A stretch of 64,000 bases of DNA. Source: JAKFVC01 sp040386595 (GTDB lineage Bacteria; Planctomycetota; Planctomycetia; Planctomycetales; Planctomycetaceae). The stretch is from positions 1 through 64,000 of the forward strand of contig JAZKFE010000070.1 of NCBI GenBank assembly GCA_040386595.1. The letters run 5' to 3'. Below, piece after piece: positions 9,369 to 18,670 of the stretch (positions within the stretch are counted from its first letter, which is position 1; the number at the start of each line of letters is the position of its first letter). The notes below the pieces were generated by a model. That model did no database searches and was not told the DNA's origin. It was given only the letters and a program-made list of their open reading frames with translations. The position numbers and the translations under genes are program-made.

Positions 9369-9794
9369 TTAGGGGGTGAGATCAATATCGAACGTGTTGG
9401 TGCCTGATATTACGACGTATTCGAGTCCCGATTTCTTGGGATTTTGATAACGTTCTGGCAGCGGTACAAAGGGAGTGGCCTTGGCCACTGGAGTTGCGGT
9501 TGCGACTTGATCGGCACGAACCATGGCGGGGGCGGGGGCCAATGATTGAACTGTCACTTTGGCTGAACCCAACGGAATCACGGGAATCTGATATTCGCCT
9601 TCGGTGAGATTCCCGGAGGTCGAAGTTCCATCTTCCGTCACAAACGTGACCACTCCGGCCTGTACTGGCTTGCCATTGAAGGCGACCGAACCGGAGACCG
9701 AGCCGGTTGCTGGTCCACCACACCCGAGTGCTGCGAGCAATCCGCAGCAGACGAGATATTTTTCGAGGTTCCAGGATGTTTGAAAGAATGACAT
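9369..9794 (-). CDS. Small lipoprotein of the second DUF1559 pair
   Basis: A 141-residue predicted lipoprotein starting at the ATG at 9794 (MSFFQTSW). The hydrophobic segment ends in LAALGC, giving Cys25 as the lipidation site. The mature part begins SVSGSVAFNGKPVQAG, a typical start of the planctomycete carboxypeptidase-regulatory-like lipoprotein family, followed by a proline- and alanine-rich linker. It follows the DUF1559 gene after 63 bp, so the two are probably cotranscribed. The longer frame to 9833 adds 13 residues before the signal peptide and is less likely. Confidence 0.8.
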   Translation of the reverse strand: MSFFQTSWNLEKYLVCCGLLAALGCGGPATGSVSGSVAFNGKPVQAGVVTFVTEDGTSTSGNLTEGEYQIPVIPLGSAKVTVQSLAPAPAMVRADQVATATPVAKATPFVPLPERYQNPKKSGLEYVVISGTNTFDIDLTP

Positions 9795-9857
9795 GTGGAG
9801 CTTTATCCTGCATGATTTAAGGACGGCGGACAATCACATTCACGAAATTTCTGAGGA

Positions 9858-10832
9858 CTAGAGTTCCCCTACAACTTCCGCTCCGCCGGGGGTGCAGACT
9901 GACCACCAGACGTCACTGTTCATGTTGACCGAGAGGGTGCGAATACTGCCATCGCCCATGCCGACATTCATGGCTCCCACGTGAAACGTTTGAGCGACGG
10001 TAGAAACGCAGGGGCCGCCCACCGTATAGGGCAGTGGCGCTGACTGGAATTTGGAAGTTGGTCCCGTCGTGAAGGCGGCGAATGTTCCTTGCCAGTAATC
10101 GAGGCCATCCCAGCGAGCCCACATGTTGCCGCCACTAGTGCCCACAAGATTCGGGCCGGAATTGCAGCTGCCGAATTTCTCGGCGAAGAACAATGTGTTT
10201 GACAGCCCATCCGTCACGTCACGCAATTGGCGTGAGCCTCGCCATTGTTCTGCCACTGCGAGGTCACAGCTGCCTACGGGGGCACTGATGCTGGCTGCAT
10301 TTCCAAAAACCTGGAAATTGCCGGCGTAACCGCTACCTGCCCAGCCAAAAGTGCCCAAAGTCGTCGTGGTGCTGGAATCCGTGGGGCACTGGTATACCGG
10401 GACAATCTTATTTCCCAGAGCAGAGCCGCGAATGTCTCGGCCACCTGCGGGCAGGGTCATTGCACAGGGGTACGTGATGGGGGTTGCGACGGTCTGGGAT
10501 GCGGTGTTCCAGAGGTTGCCTTGTTCCAGGTAGGGCAAGAGATGGAAGAACAGCGGGCCATAGCTGCCGCTTGTGGCTGTTTCCGTGTAACCAAATTGCG
10601 GGGGCAGCTTGCGGAAATTGTCGTGGAAGTTATGAGATGCCAGGCCTAACTGCTTGATGTTGTTGATGCATTGACTGCGGCGAGCCGCTTCACGCGCCTG
10701 TTGCACCGCTGGCAGCAGCAGGGCTATTAGGACGGCGATAATCGCGATCACAACGAGCAGTTCGATCAACGTGAAACCACGACGCTGGGTGTCGTGCTGA
10801 CGTAACGGCGGTGCTGACGGAATTCGGCGCAT
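9858..10832 (-). CDS. DUF1559 family pseudopilin-like protein, second copy
   Basis: A 324-residue protein with the GFTLIELLVVIAIIAVLIA prepilin signal near residue 19, then LLPAVQQAREAARRSQC and the DUF1559 body, ending with MGDGSIRTLSVN. It is a distant paralogue of the gene at 7398-8564: the N-terminal 60 residues are nearly the same and the central parts differ. The start ATG has an AAAGGAA site. Together with the lipoprotein gene 63 bp downstream it forms the same module as the first copy. Confidence 0.93.
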   Translation of the reverse strand: MRRIPSAPPLRQHDTQRRGFTLIELLVVIAIIAVLIALLLPAVQQAREAARRSQCINNIKQLGLASHNFHDNFRKLPPQFGYTETATSGSYGPLFFHLLPYLEQGNLWNTASQTVATPITYPCAMTLPAGGRDIRGSALGNKIVPVYQCPTDSSTTTTLGTFGWAGSGYAGNFQVFGNAASISAPVGSCDLAVAEQWRGSRQLRDVTDGLSNTLFFAEKFGSCNSGPNLVGTSGGNMWARWDGLDYWQGTFAAFTTGPTSKFQSAPLPYTVGGPCVSTVAQTFHVGAMNVGMGDGSIRTLSVNMNSDVWWSVCTPGGAEVVGEL

Positions 10833-11463
10833 ACGATTCCTTTGACGAGTGAAGAGACAAGAATTGCAAAGATCAGAAGAGATGTTAGGGGCGACAGCCA
10901 GAGTGACTGGTCCTAATGATTTGCTGCTGAGGAACGTAGATTTTCAACGCTTTGCGGGCAAAGCTATAGCGGTAGGTGTCAACTATTATTTAGTTGAGCA
11001 AATGAAATGTCTAGTGCGCAAACTTAATCATATCTGGCAGGGCGAGCAGGTGCATGGAAACGGCACTAATTTTTGCGTGGTGATATGCAGATGTGAAGTT
11101 GTGTGTTGTATGCATGCTAGGTGGTGCGGCTGGTAAACGATGAGTTGTGCACGCGAATTTTCAGATATGGCATGCGTGCAGAAATGGGGATAGTTGATTC
11201 GTTTGGAATGGAATATCGCGGGAATTTCGCCGAATGCGAAAGTGGATGTCTCGATCTAGAATTCGAGGCGGGCTGCAGTATTCGTCGTTCGAGCTCCCGC
11301 GAAATCTCTTTCCCGCGATTCTAAGAAATGCGGGGCTAATAGATTCAATTGGATCGATTTTGTTGATTGCGTGTTGTGCGACGGCCTAGAGGTGAAGTAT
11401 TCCACTCAAGGTGTCGTGAGTTAGCCTGTGGCCAATGATCCCTAATTGGTTCTGTTCGGCGTT
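10833..11463. other. Intergenic region without a recognised gene
   Basis: About 630 bp between the DUF1559 gene start and the 3' end of the P-type ATPase gene. It contains short open frames on the plus strand with no recognisable product. The part near 10833-10900 should hold the DUF1559 promoter. I see no clear repeat or terminator. Confidence 0.45.
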
Positions 11464-13998
11464 CTAATGCTTCCGAAACCGCTTGACCAATTCGAACCAC
11501 AGGATGCTCAGGATGCCACTTCCCAGGCAGATCAACAGATCGTTGATGTGCAACGTGGAGAAGTGAAACAGACGCCGTGCGAAGGGAACATACAGCACGC
11601 AGGTGAGAAAAATCACGCAGCCCAGGACAACTCCCCAGAGTGCGTTGTTCGGAGTTCGCAGCGTATCGAGTACGGTGCGCGACCAGGAACGGTTCACCAG
11701 GATCAGCCCCAGGTTAGCCAGAATGAGCGTCGTAAAGGCAAGGGTTCTCGCATCGTCCTCACCAAGGTTGCGGTAGAGCGCGACTAGGAATACGGTCAAC
11801 ACAATCACCAGGACGCTGGTCCCTTGGACGAGTCCCAGTCCGAACAGCCAGCCGTCGAACAGTTTTTCGTTTGGCGGCCGTGGGGGTCGCTGCATGATGT
11901 CGGGTTCTTCGGGCTCGGCCTCGAAGGCGACGCTGCAGGCGGGATCAATCAGGAGTTCCAGGAACAGAATGTGGACGGGCAACAGCACCGATGGCCAGCG
12001 GAAGATGACGGGGAGTAATGTCATTCCAGCGATCGGCACGTGGCTGGCGACAATATACGTCATCGCCTTCCGCAGATGATCGTAGATCCGGCGTCCCATC
12101 CGGACGGCGCGTACGATCGAGGAAAAGTCGTCGTCCAGCAACACGATCGAGGAGGCTTCACGGGCGACGTCGGTGCCCCGGCCACCCATGGCAATGCCGA
12201 TGTGGGCGGCCTTCAACGCGGGGGCGTCGTTGACGCCATCTCCCGTCATGGCCACGATCTCGCCGTTGGCCTTGAGAGCTTGTACTAACCTTAACTTTTG
12301 TTCGGGAACCATTCGCGCAAAGATGCTGACGGTGCGGAGTCGCTCGCGCAGCGTCGTTTCATCCATCGCTTCAAGCTCTGGTCCGGTCATGATCTGGTCG
12401 ACCGGAGTCAGGCCGATTTGTCTCGCAATACTTTGTGCCGTCGCGGCATGGTCGCCGGTGATCATCAAGACGCGCATGCCCGCCGAGTAGCATTCTTGAA
12501 CGGCAGGCGCGACAGTCGGACGCAATGGCTCCGCGAGACCTACCAGTCCCAGAAATTCGAAGACGAAGTCGTGCTGGTCACCGGGCAGGTCGCTGTGGCG
12601 AAAGACCCCGCGGGCAACACCCAAGACTCGCAAACCGGTGTCGGCCAGGGCATTGACTTGCGAGGCCATCTGGGCCTGTTGGTCTGACTCCATGTGACAC
12701 AGGTCGGCGATGGCTTCTGGCGCGCCTTTGCTCGCCACGACATACTCTGAGCCCCCTGGCGATTTCCACACGTGCGAGAGAGCCAGGAGTTCCGGCGAAA
12801 GAGGGTACTCACGGACCAGTTCCCAGTCACCGTGTAAGTGTTCGGTGTTAGACAAAAAATCCTGGCCGAGTTGCAGGAAGGCCCGCTCCATGGGGTCGAA
12901 CGGATTTCGCTGGCTGGCCAGAATGCCGAATTCCACCAGTTCGTGCAGGTCTTCGGGCAGCGGGCCAGCAGTCAGTTGTTCCAGATCCAGTGTTCGTGTG
13001 GCGGTGACCAGATGGCGAATGGCCATCCGGTTCATGGTCAATGTGCCGGTCTTGTCGACGCACAGGACCGTGGCAGCGCCGAGCGTTTCGATGGCGGCCA
13101 CTCGCCGCGTCAGCACTTGCTGTTTAGAAAGTCGCCACGCCCCCAGGGCCAGAAAGATGGTCAGGACTACCGGGAATTCTTCGGGCAACATGGCCATGGC
13201 CAGGGTGATTCCCGCCAGCAAGCCGTTCAGCCAGTCATGTCGCGTGACGCCGTAAATCACGATCACCAGAGCGCACAGCCCGATACCGAAAATCGCCAGT
13301 TTACGAACGAGCGAGTCGACCTCGCGTTGCAGCAGGGTGTCTTCCGCTTCGATGCTTTGTAAGGCGACGCCGATCTTGCCCATTTCTGTTCGAGATCCGG
13401 TTCGCAGGACCTTTGCGACGCCTTGTCCCTGCACCACAAGCGATCCGGAAAAGATGAAGGGCAGGTCGTCTCCCCCCGGTCGTTCCTGCTGTTGCACGCC
13501 GTCCCAGACCGTCTTGCGAACGGGCACCGATTCGCCGGTGAGCAGCGATTCGTCGGCCGAGCAGTTGCTGCACCAGGAGAGCACGGCATCCGCCGGAACG
13601 CGGTCACCTTCGGCCACAATGATCACATCATCGCGCACGACTTCACGGCCGGGAATACGTCGTTGTTGGCCATCGCGCAAGACCAGTGCTCGGGGGCTGG
13701 AAAGATCCCGCAGTGCTTCCATCGCGCGTTCGGTCTTACGCTCCTGGTAGAGCGTGATGCCCATCACAACGAAGACAAACCCCAGCAGCATCGCGGCTTC
13801 GCCGGGCTCGCCAAGGAGTAAATAGACGCCCCCACACGCGAGTAGCAACAAGAACATCGGCTCACGCGCGACGTTCCAGGCGAGTGTCAGCAGGCCGCGT
13901 TGCCGTTGTGAAGGCAGTTCATTGAAGCCGTCGGTTTGCAGACGTTGAGCGGCTTCGGAGGTTGTCAGTCCAGTCAGCTTGCTGAGATCTAATGACAT
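11464..13998 (-). CDS. P-type cation-transporting ATPase
   Basis: An 844-residue P-type ATPase of the PMR1/Ca2+-ATPase-like group. It has a cation-ATPase N-terminal region (residues 1-60), the TGES actuator motif near 154-157, PEEFP in TM4 near 272-276, the phosphorylated Asp in DKTGTLT near 315, the MTGDGVNDAPALK hinge motif, and a C-terminal block of membrane helices. PEEFP replaces the PEGLP of classical Ca2+ pumps, so calcium is only one candidate ion. The start is set at MSLDLSKL (13998); an in-frame ATG at 14040 adds 14 unlikely residues. The MMPL exporter gene ends 119 bp upstream on the same strand. Confidence 0.9.
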   Translation of the reverse strand: MSLDLSKLTGLTTSEAAQRLQTDGFNELPSQRQRGLLTLAWNVAREPMFLLLLACGGVYLLLGEPGEAAMLLGFVFVVMGITLYQERKTERAMEALRDLSSPRALVLRDGQQRRIPGREVVRDDVIIVAEGDRVPADAVLSWCSNCSADESLLTGESVPVRKTVWDGVQQQERPGGDDLPFIFSGSLVVQGQGVAKVLRTGSRTEMGKIGVALQSIEAEDTLLQREVDSLVRKLAIFGIGLCALVIVIYGVTRHDWLNGLLAGITLAMAMLPEEFPVVLTIFLALGAWRLSKQQVLTRRVAAIETLGAATVLCVDKTGTLTMNRMAIRHLVTATRTLDLEQLTAGPLPEDLHELVEFGILASQRNPFDPMERAFLQLGQDFLSNTEHLHGDWELVREYPLSPELLALSHVWKSPGGSEYVVASKGAPEAIADLCHMESDQQAQMASQVNALADTGLRVLGVARGVFRHSDLPGDQHDFVFEFLGLVGLAEPLRPTVAPAVQECYSAGMRVLMITGDHAATAQSIARQIGLTPVDQIMTGPELEAMDETTLRERLRTVSIFARMVPEQKLRLVQALKANGEIVAMTGDGVNDAPALKAAHIGIAMGGRGTDVAREASSIVLLDDDFSSIVRAVRMGRRIYDHLRKAMTYIVASHVPIAGMTLLPVIFRWPSVLLPVHILFLELLIDPACSVAFEAEPEEPDIMQRPPRPPNEKLFDGWLFGLGLVQGTSVLVIVLTVFLVALYRNLGEDDARTLAFTTLILANLGLILVNRSWSRTVLDTLRTPNNALWGVVLGCVIFLTCVLYVPFARRLFHFSTLHINDLLICLGSGILSILWFELVKRFRKH

Positions 13999-14116
13999 GC
14001 AGCGGTGTGGCTCCGTGGACGCCAGGCCCCCCCGACTCAATCGTTGTTTGCGAGACGACTTCGCAGGATTTCTAAGTACTGGCGGAGTCCTTGTCGCAAA
14101 TCACGTTGACGAAGTA

Positions 14117-16540
14117 TCAGGCCGGCGGTGTTTTCCCCGGTGGTGCGATTTTCGCTCCCAGCAGGTAGCTCAGCCGCGGTCCGAAGCGATTGGTATTCAG
14201 CATGATCAACCAGGCTGGAACCAAGATCGGCCGCACGACGAAGGTATCCAGCAGCACGCCGAACGCCAGGGCAAATCCCAACTGCTGCGAGCCACGCAAG
14301 TGACCGGCCAGGACCAGCGAGAAGAATGTTCCCGCCATGATAATACCGCAGCTGGAGATGATGCTTCCCGTTGACAGCAATGCCGTACGAATCCCTTCGA
14401 CCGGTCCGTGTTTGACCTGGTCTTCATCAATGCGGGCCATCAGGAAAATGTTGTAGTCCTCACCGACCGCAATCAGAATCGTGAACAGGAAGATGGGTAC
14501 CTTCCAGTCAATACCAGCAAATACCGGGTCAATGGCCCAGAAGACGAAGATCGTCACGCCCAACGAGACGAAGTAGCTGAAGAAGACGCTCAGGACCAGA
14601 TATCCCGAGATCGAGACCATTCTTAACAGCAGCACCAGAATGATAAACACGACGGTCAGCACGGCGCCGTCAATGACCAATTGATCGCGATCGGTGACCG
14701 TTTTCAGATCCAGGATGCTGGCGGTCGTTCCGACGTAATGGAACTCGGTTCCCTTCTTGATCTTCGCTGGCAGTAACTCTTGGAATTTCTGTTGCACAAA
14801 TTCCAGTTGTCGCATGCTGTCGCGGGAGAAAGGATCTTCCTTCAGAACCAAGTCGAGCCGCACTACGTGCTGGTCGTAGGGTTCGGTACTGCTGACGTAG
14901 CGTTTTCTGGCGAGTCCTTTGACGACGGCTCCGGCTTGAATCGAGAGGCCCAGCGGATTGATGGAACTCCGGATATCCGTGAGTCTCAATTCCTCTTTCT
15001 TCTCGGACAGCGCAACCACGAACTCTTCGAATGCGTCGAGGTTTTCGCCATCGCTGAAGTCCACGTTCGGGTTATGGATCAAAACCGTAATCGGTCCCGT
15101 CTCACCGGCGGCAAAGTGATCCTGAACAGCCTTCGCCCCGACGACACTCATGGTGGTGGGAGGCAGTTCGCTCAATAATCCGTAGCTCAGGTCGCTGTGA
15201 AAAATGACACCAATGATGGCGAAGGGCAGCATGAGCAGCACGCAACTGGTCCAGATCGCACCGGGGCGACGCATTAACGCGGCTCCGATGATTTCCCAAA
15301 TGCGGTGTACGCCGTGCTGTTCGATCCAGCGGGTAAACACGGTCGTCCCGGAGACCCAGCCGCCATGGCGACTGAGGCCGGTATTGCGCATCTGCGGCCA
15401 GAAGGCGAATCGTCCCGCCATTTTGATTAGGGCAGGGGTGAATGTCAGCGAGCAGATCAACATGATCAGCAGCGAGAAGGAGATGCCGATACCCGCCTGT
15501 TGAAACTTTCCAAACAGGGCGAACACCATCATGCCGATACCGCACATGACGGTTCCGGCACTGGCCATCAGCGCCGCGCCGACCTTCTCCAGCGATCGCT
15601 CCATGGCCTGTTCGACACTCAGGCCGTGGTCGTACTCTTCTTTATAACGGGCGATCAGAAACAGGCAGTAATCAATGCCCGCTCCATAGACCACGACCGC
15701 GATGTAGGTTCGCAGGCCGACGAACGGCTTCAGCAGGGTGAACGGTTCAATTCCCGACTTGCCAGCCCATGTCATCAGGATCAGCAGGGCCATCGAAATT
15801 TGGACGGAAATGAACACGCACATCAACGGAATGAGTGCGATGAAGGGAGCGCGATAGATGGCCAAGAGCAGCCCGATGACCAGAATCATCGTCCAGGATT
15901 CAGTGCTACTGGCACTTTCGTTGGCGGCGGTCAGCATGTCGCGCCCCACCGTTGCGGGGCCGCTGAGCGCTAAATGCAGGCCGGGGGGAATGTCTTTACG
16001 CAGTTCCCCGTGCTCGGCGTCAATCAGGCGTTCGATCCGATCAATCGTCGGCTTGTTGCGGTGGTCTAGAAACTCAGTCTTCAGCTCAACGATCACCAGC
16101 GTGGCTTTGCCGTCCACACTATTGAGAAGCCGGCCCACCTGTTTATCGTTGAAATCGCGAACCTTCTCGATGATCGAGTTGGGTTCGGCGTGCATTGCCT
16201 CCAACCGGGGCGTCAGCAATTTTTCGATAAACGCCCGGTCGTTGTCTTCAATCTGGGTGCTGCGATGCCGCACCACAATGACAACGCTACTGGCTAGATG
16301 GTCGTTCGGAAAAGCTTTGCGGAACAGATCTTCCGCGACGATGCTGGGCATCGTCTTGGGTAAGAAGGCGAATTCGCCGTCTTCCGCGATATCCTGCCAT
16401 CCCGGAATTTTAACGGAGAAGACGCCTAACTTGTTAAGCCATCCCGTCAAAATGCCGTTAGCACAAACTGCAAGCACCAACCACACGGCGAGACTGAGCC
16501 GCCAATGGCGCACGACACGAATACCAAGCCGTTGAAACAT
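14117..16540 (-). CDS. MMPL/RND family exporter
   Basis: An 807-residue protein with two copies of the RND transporter unit: one leading membrane helix, a periplasmic domain of about 200 residues and then five or six helices. Each second-half block carries charged residues in the helix equivalent to TM4/TM10 (VYGAGIDYCLFLIARYKEE and VGEDYNIFLMARIDEDQ), typical of MMPL proteins. Cargo may be lipids or hydrophobic compounds; it cannot be deduced. No adaptor or outer-membrane gene is adjacent. It is probably the first gene of a pair with the P-type ATPase. Confidence 0.9.
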   Translation of the reverse strand: MFQRLGIRVVRHWRLSLAVWLVLAVCANGILTGWLNKLGVFSVKIPGWQDIAEDGEFAFLPKTMPSIVAEDLFRKAFPNDHLASSVVIVVRHRSTQIEDNDRAFIEKLLTPRLEAMHAEPNSIIEKVRDFNDKQVGRLLNSVDGKATLVIVELKTEFLDHRNKPTIDRIERLIDAEHGELRKDIPPGLHLALSGPATVGRDMLTAANESASSTESWTMILVIGLLLAIYRAPFIALIPLMCVFISVQISMALLILMTWAGKSGIEPFTLLKPFVGLRTYIAVVVYGAGIDYCLFLIARYKEEYDHGLSVEQAMERSLEKVGAALMASAGTVMCGIGMMVFALFGKFQQAGIGISFSLLIMLICSLTFTPALIKMAGRFAFWPQMRNTGLSRHGGWVSGTTVFTRWIEQHGVHRIWEIIGAALMRRPGAIWTSCVLLMLPFAIIGVIFHSDLSYGLLSELPPTTMSVVGAKAVQDHFAAGETGPITVLIHNPNVDFSDGENLDAFEEFVVALSEKKEELRLTDIRSSINPLGLSIQAGAVVKGLARKRYVSSTEPYDQHVVRLDLVLKEDPFSRDSMRQLEFVQQKFQELLPAKIKKGTEFHYVGTTASILDLKTVTDRDQLVIDGAVLTVVFIILVLLLRMVSISGYLVLSVFFSYFVSLGVTIFVFWAIDPVFAGIDWKVPIFLFTILIAVGEDYNIFLMARIDEDQVKHGPVEGIRTALLSTGSIISSCGIIMAGTFFSLVLAGHLRGSQQLGFALAFGVLLDTFVVRPILVPAWLIMLNTNRFGPRLSYLLGAKIAPPGKTPPA

Positions 16541-16764
16541 AAGGTGATATCAGCACAGTATGGAAAAATGCCTGCCCCATCCTTAGGCAATACAGAATTT
16601 TAGATCCGCGTTACCCCTAGTGAGAACGTCCTAGAGAACACTCTCGATGCAATCAGGGCAATCAGAATAGTCGCCACGTTACCGGTTCAAAACACCAGCG
16701 TCAATCAACTCAAGGCATTCCTGGACATGAAGATAAGGGTGGCTTCTGCCGAACCGGTCATCGC

Positions 16765-16884
16765 CGTTGTTCGCTCTACGAACTTCACGCATTCGCAGCT
16801 GCGAGTCTGAATTGACCTTGAGGTTCCATTCAGAACCCACCTTACTCTGGCGAGCGCATTCAATTCACGGAGTGAACAACGACG
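16765..16884. repeat. Palindromic element, ATAGTCGTTGTTCGC family, copy A
   Basis: An element of about 120 bp with degenerate terminal inverted repeats (CGTTGTTCGCTCTACGAAC at the left; TTCACGGAGTGAACAACG at the right) and a core that aligns with that of copy B in the same orientation. It lies between the 3' end of purB (16918) and the MMPL start (16540). It is the most diverged of the long copies, so it is probably the oldest. Confidence 0.8.
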
Positions 16885-16917
16885 ATAATGGACCATGTGG
16901 CTCAGCGGGAAACCGCT

Positions 16918-18348
16918 CTAAACCCGCAATTCTTCGGATTGCTGATGCAGCAGGTCACGGTACTTTTCACGAATGGGATCGACCACTTCGCGAATAAAAT
17001 CGTCTACCTGCTCGGGAGCTCGGCCGATGAATTGCTGCGGATCGAGAGTTCCTGTCAGGTCGACTGTCGCAAACGCAGGGTCTTTTGCCAGTCGCTCCAT
17101 GAGGTCGTTGGGGCGGCCGAACTGTTTGACTTCACGGCCTGCGTCTTGGCTGTGAACGCGAATCGATTCGTGCAGTTCCTGGCGATCGCCTCCCGCTTCC
17201 ACACCGCGCATCAGAATTTGTTCCGTCGCCATGAACGGCAATTCTTCCAGCAAATGCTTCGCGATGACCTGCGGATAGACCACCAGTCCGTCGACGACAT
17301 TGCGATAAATAATGAGGACCGCATCGATTGCCAGCAGTGCCTGCGGGATCGTCAGGCGGCGATTGGCACTGTCGTCCAGCGTGCGTTCCAGCCACTGTAC
17401 CGCAGCAGTTTGATCGGCACTGGAAACCAGGCTCATCGCGAACCGGGCCAGCCCGCACATGCGTTCGGCACGCATGGGGTTCCGCTTGTAGGCCATGGCC
17501 GACGAGCCAATTTGATGCTCTTCGAACGGCTCTTCGAGTTCCTTGCGACTTTGCAAAATGCGCAAGTCGCTGCCTGCCTTGTGAGCGGACTGGGCGACGC
17601 TGCTGAGCGTGGCCAGCACGTGGGCGTCGACCTTGCGTGAGTAGGTCTGGCCGGTAACTGGGTAGACTTCGTCAAATCCCATCTTGGCGGCGACGCGGCG
17701 GTCGAGTTCGACCACTTTGGCATGATCGCCATGGAATAGCTCGAGGAAGGTGGCTTGAGTGCCGGTCGTGCCCTTGGCACCGCGGAATCGCAGTGTTTGC
17801 AGGCGGTGTTCGATTTCTTCCAGGTCAAGAACCAGATCGTAGCACCACAAGGCGGCACGTTTGCCCACGGTCGTGGGTTGCGCCGGCTGCAAGTGAGTGA
17901 ATCCCAAGCAGGCCAGACTGCGATATTCGTGGGCGAACCGGGCCAGGTGATCGATCACGCCGATAAGTCGTCCGCGCAGGATCTGCAAGCTCTGACGCAA
18001 CAGCAGCAAATCAGCGTTGTCCGTGACGTAGCAGCTGGTCGCACCGAGGTGAATGATCGCACGAGCACCCGGACAGCGGTCGCCGTAGGTGTGCACGTGG
18101 GCCATGACGTCGTGGCGCAGCTTCTTTTCGTGCTTCGCAGCCAGATCAAAATCAATATCGTCGACGGCCGAGCGAAGTTCGTCGATCTGAGCCTGAGTGA
18201 CGGGCAGCCCCAGTTCGGCTTCTGCTTCAGCGAGCGCGACCCATAATTTCCGCCACGTTGAGTGTTTCACCTGAGGTGACCACAGCCGGCACATTTCGCG
18301 TGAGGCATACCGGCCAATCAACGGGTTGTCGTATAATTCGTGAGACAT
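16918..18348 (-). CDS. purB: Adenylosuccinate lyase
   Basis: A 476-residue member of the fumarase/aspartase superfamily. It has the superfamily signature GSSAMAYKRNPMRAERM, the HLGATSCYVTDNAD motif that carries a catalytic His, and TGTQATFLELF. It catalyses two steps: SAICAR to AICAR and adenylosuccinate to AMP, both with release of fumarate. The long C-terminal part with VVYPQVIAKHLLEELPFMATE matches the longer PurB type. The start is the ATG at 18348 (MSHELYDNP); a frame to 18387 is open but adds 13 residues outside the conserved start. Palindromic repeats A and B lie on either side of the gene. Confidence 0.94.
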   Translation of the reverse strand: MSHELYDNPLIGRYASREMCRLWSPQVKHSTWRKLWVALAEAEAELGLPVTQAQIDELRSAVDDIDFDLAAKHEKKLRHDVMAHVHTYGDRCPGARAIIHLGATSCYVTDNADLLLLRQSLQILRGRLIGVIDHLARFAHEYRSLACLGFTHLQPAQPTTVGKRAALWCYDLVLDLEEIEHRLQTLRFRGAKGTTGTQATFLELFHGDHAKVVELDRRVAAKMGFDEVYPVTGQTYSRKVDAHVLATLSSVAQSAHKAGSDLRILQSRKELEEPFEEHQIGSSAMAYKRNPMRAERMCGLARFAMSLVSSADQTAAVQWLERTLDDSANRRLTIPQALLAIDAVLIIYRNVVDGLVVYPQVIAKHLLEELPFMATEQILMRGVEAGGDRQELHESIRVHSQDAGREVKQFGRPNDLMERLAKDPAFATVDLTGTLDPQQFIGRAPEQVDDFIREVVDPIREKYRDLLHQQSEELRV

Positions 18349-18515
18349 AATCTCCTGCAATATTTCGTGAGTCGCGAACCAAAACAAAGATCATAGCCGC
18401 GAACAGGCCGGGATGAAAGAAAACCGCCGTTTACACCAAGAAACGTTCCGGCAACTACAAGCCTGAAACGTTTTCACCTCACTTGATTCATTCACAGCGA
18501 CGCAGTCGCCGGGTG

Positions 18516-18670
18516 AGCGAGAGTAAACCATAGTCGTTGTTCGCTCCGCGAACATAACGGATTCGCAGTAGCCGGTTGGAATTCGCATTCAACTTCAATG
18601 CAGATCCCACCTCGCTACTGCGAGCGCGTTCAGTTCGCAGAGCGAACAACGACTATGGTTTACTCTCGCT
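18516..18670. repeat. Palindromic element copy B, overlapping a stop codon
   Basis: An element with 38-bp inverted arms (18516-18553 and 18633-18670) that differ at one position. The arms read AGCGAGAGTAAACC followed by ATAGTCGTTGTTCGCTC. The core of about 80 bp aligns in the same orientation with copy A and as the reverse complement with copy C. The right arm contains the last five codons and the TAG stop of the ATP-grasp gene. Confidence 0.9.

Noticed and set aside
10849..11136. A possible small gene on the plus strand (95 residues)
   Set aside because: No ribosome binding site, poor codon use and Cys/Trp-rich translation without family similarity; treated as non-coding.
15858..16535. A 225-residue open frame on the plus strand
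   Set aside because: It is antisense to the MMPL exporter, rich in Ser and Arg as expected for a shadow frame, and has no family features.
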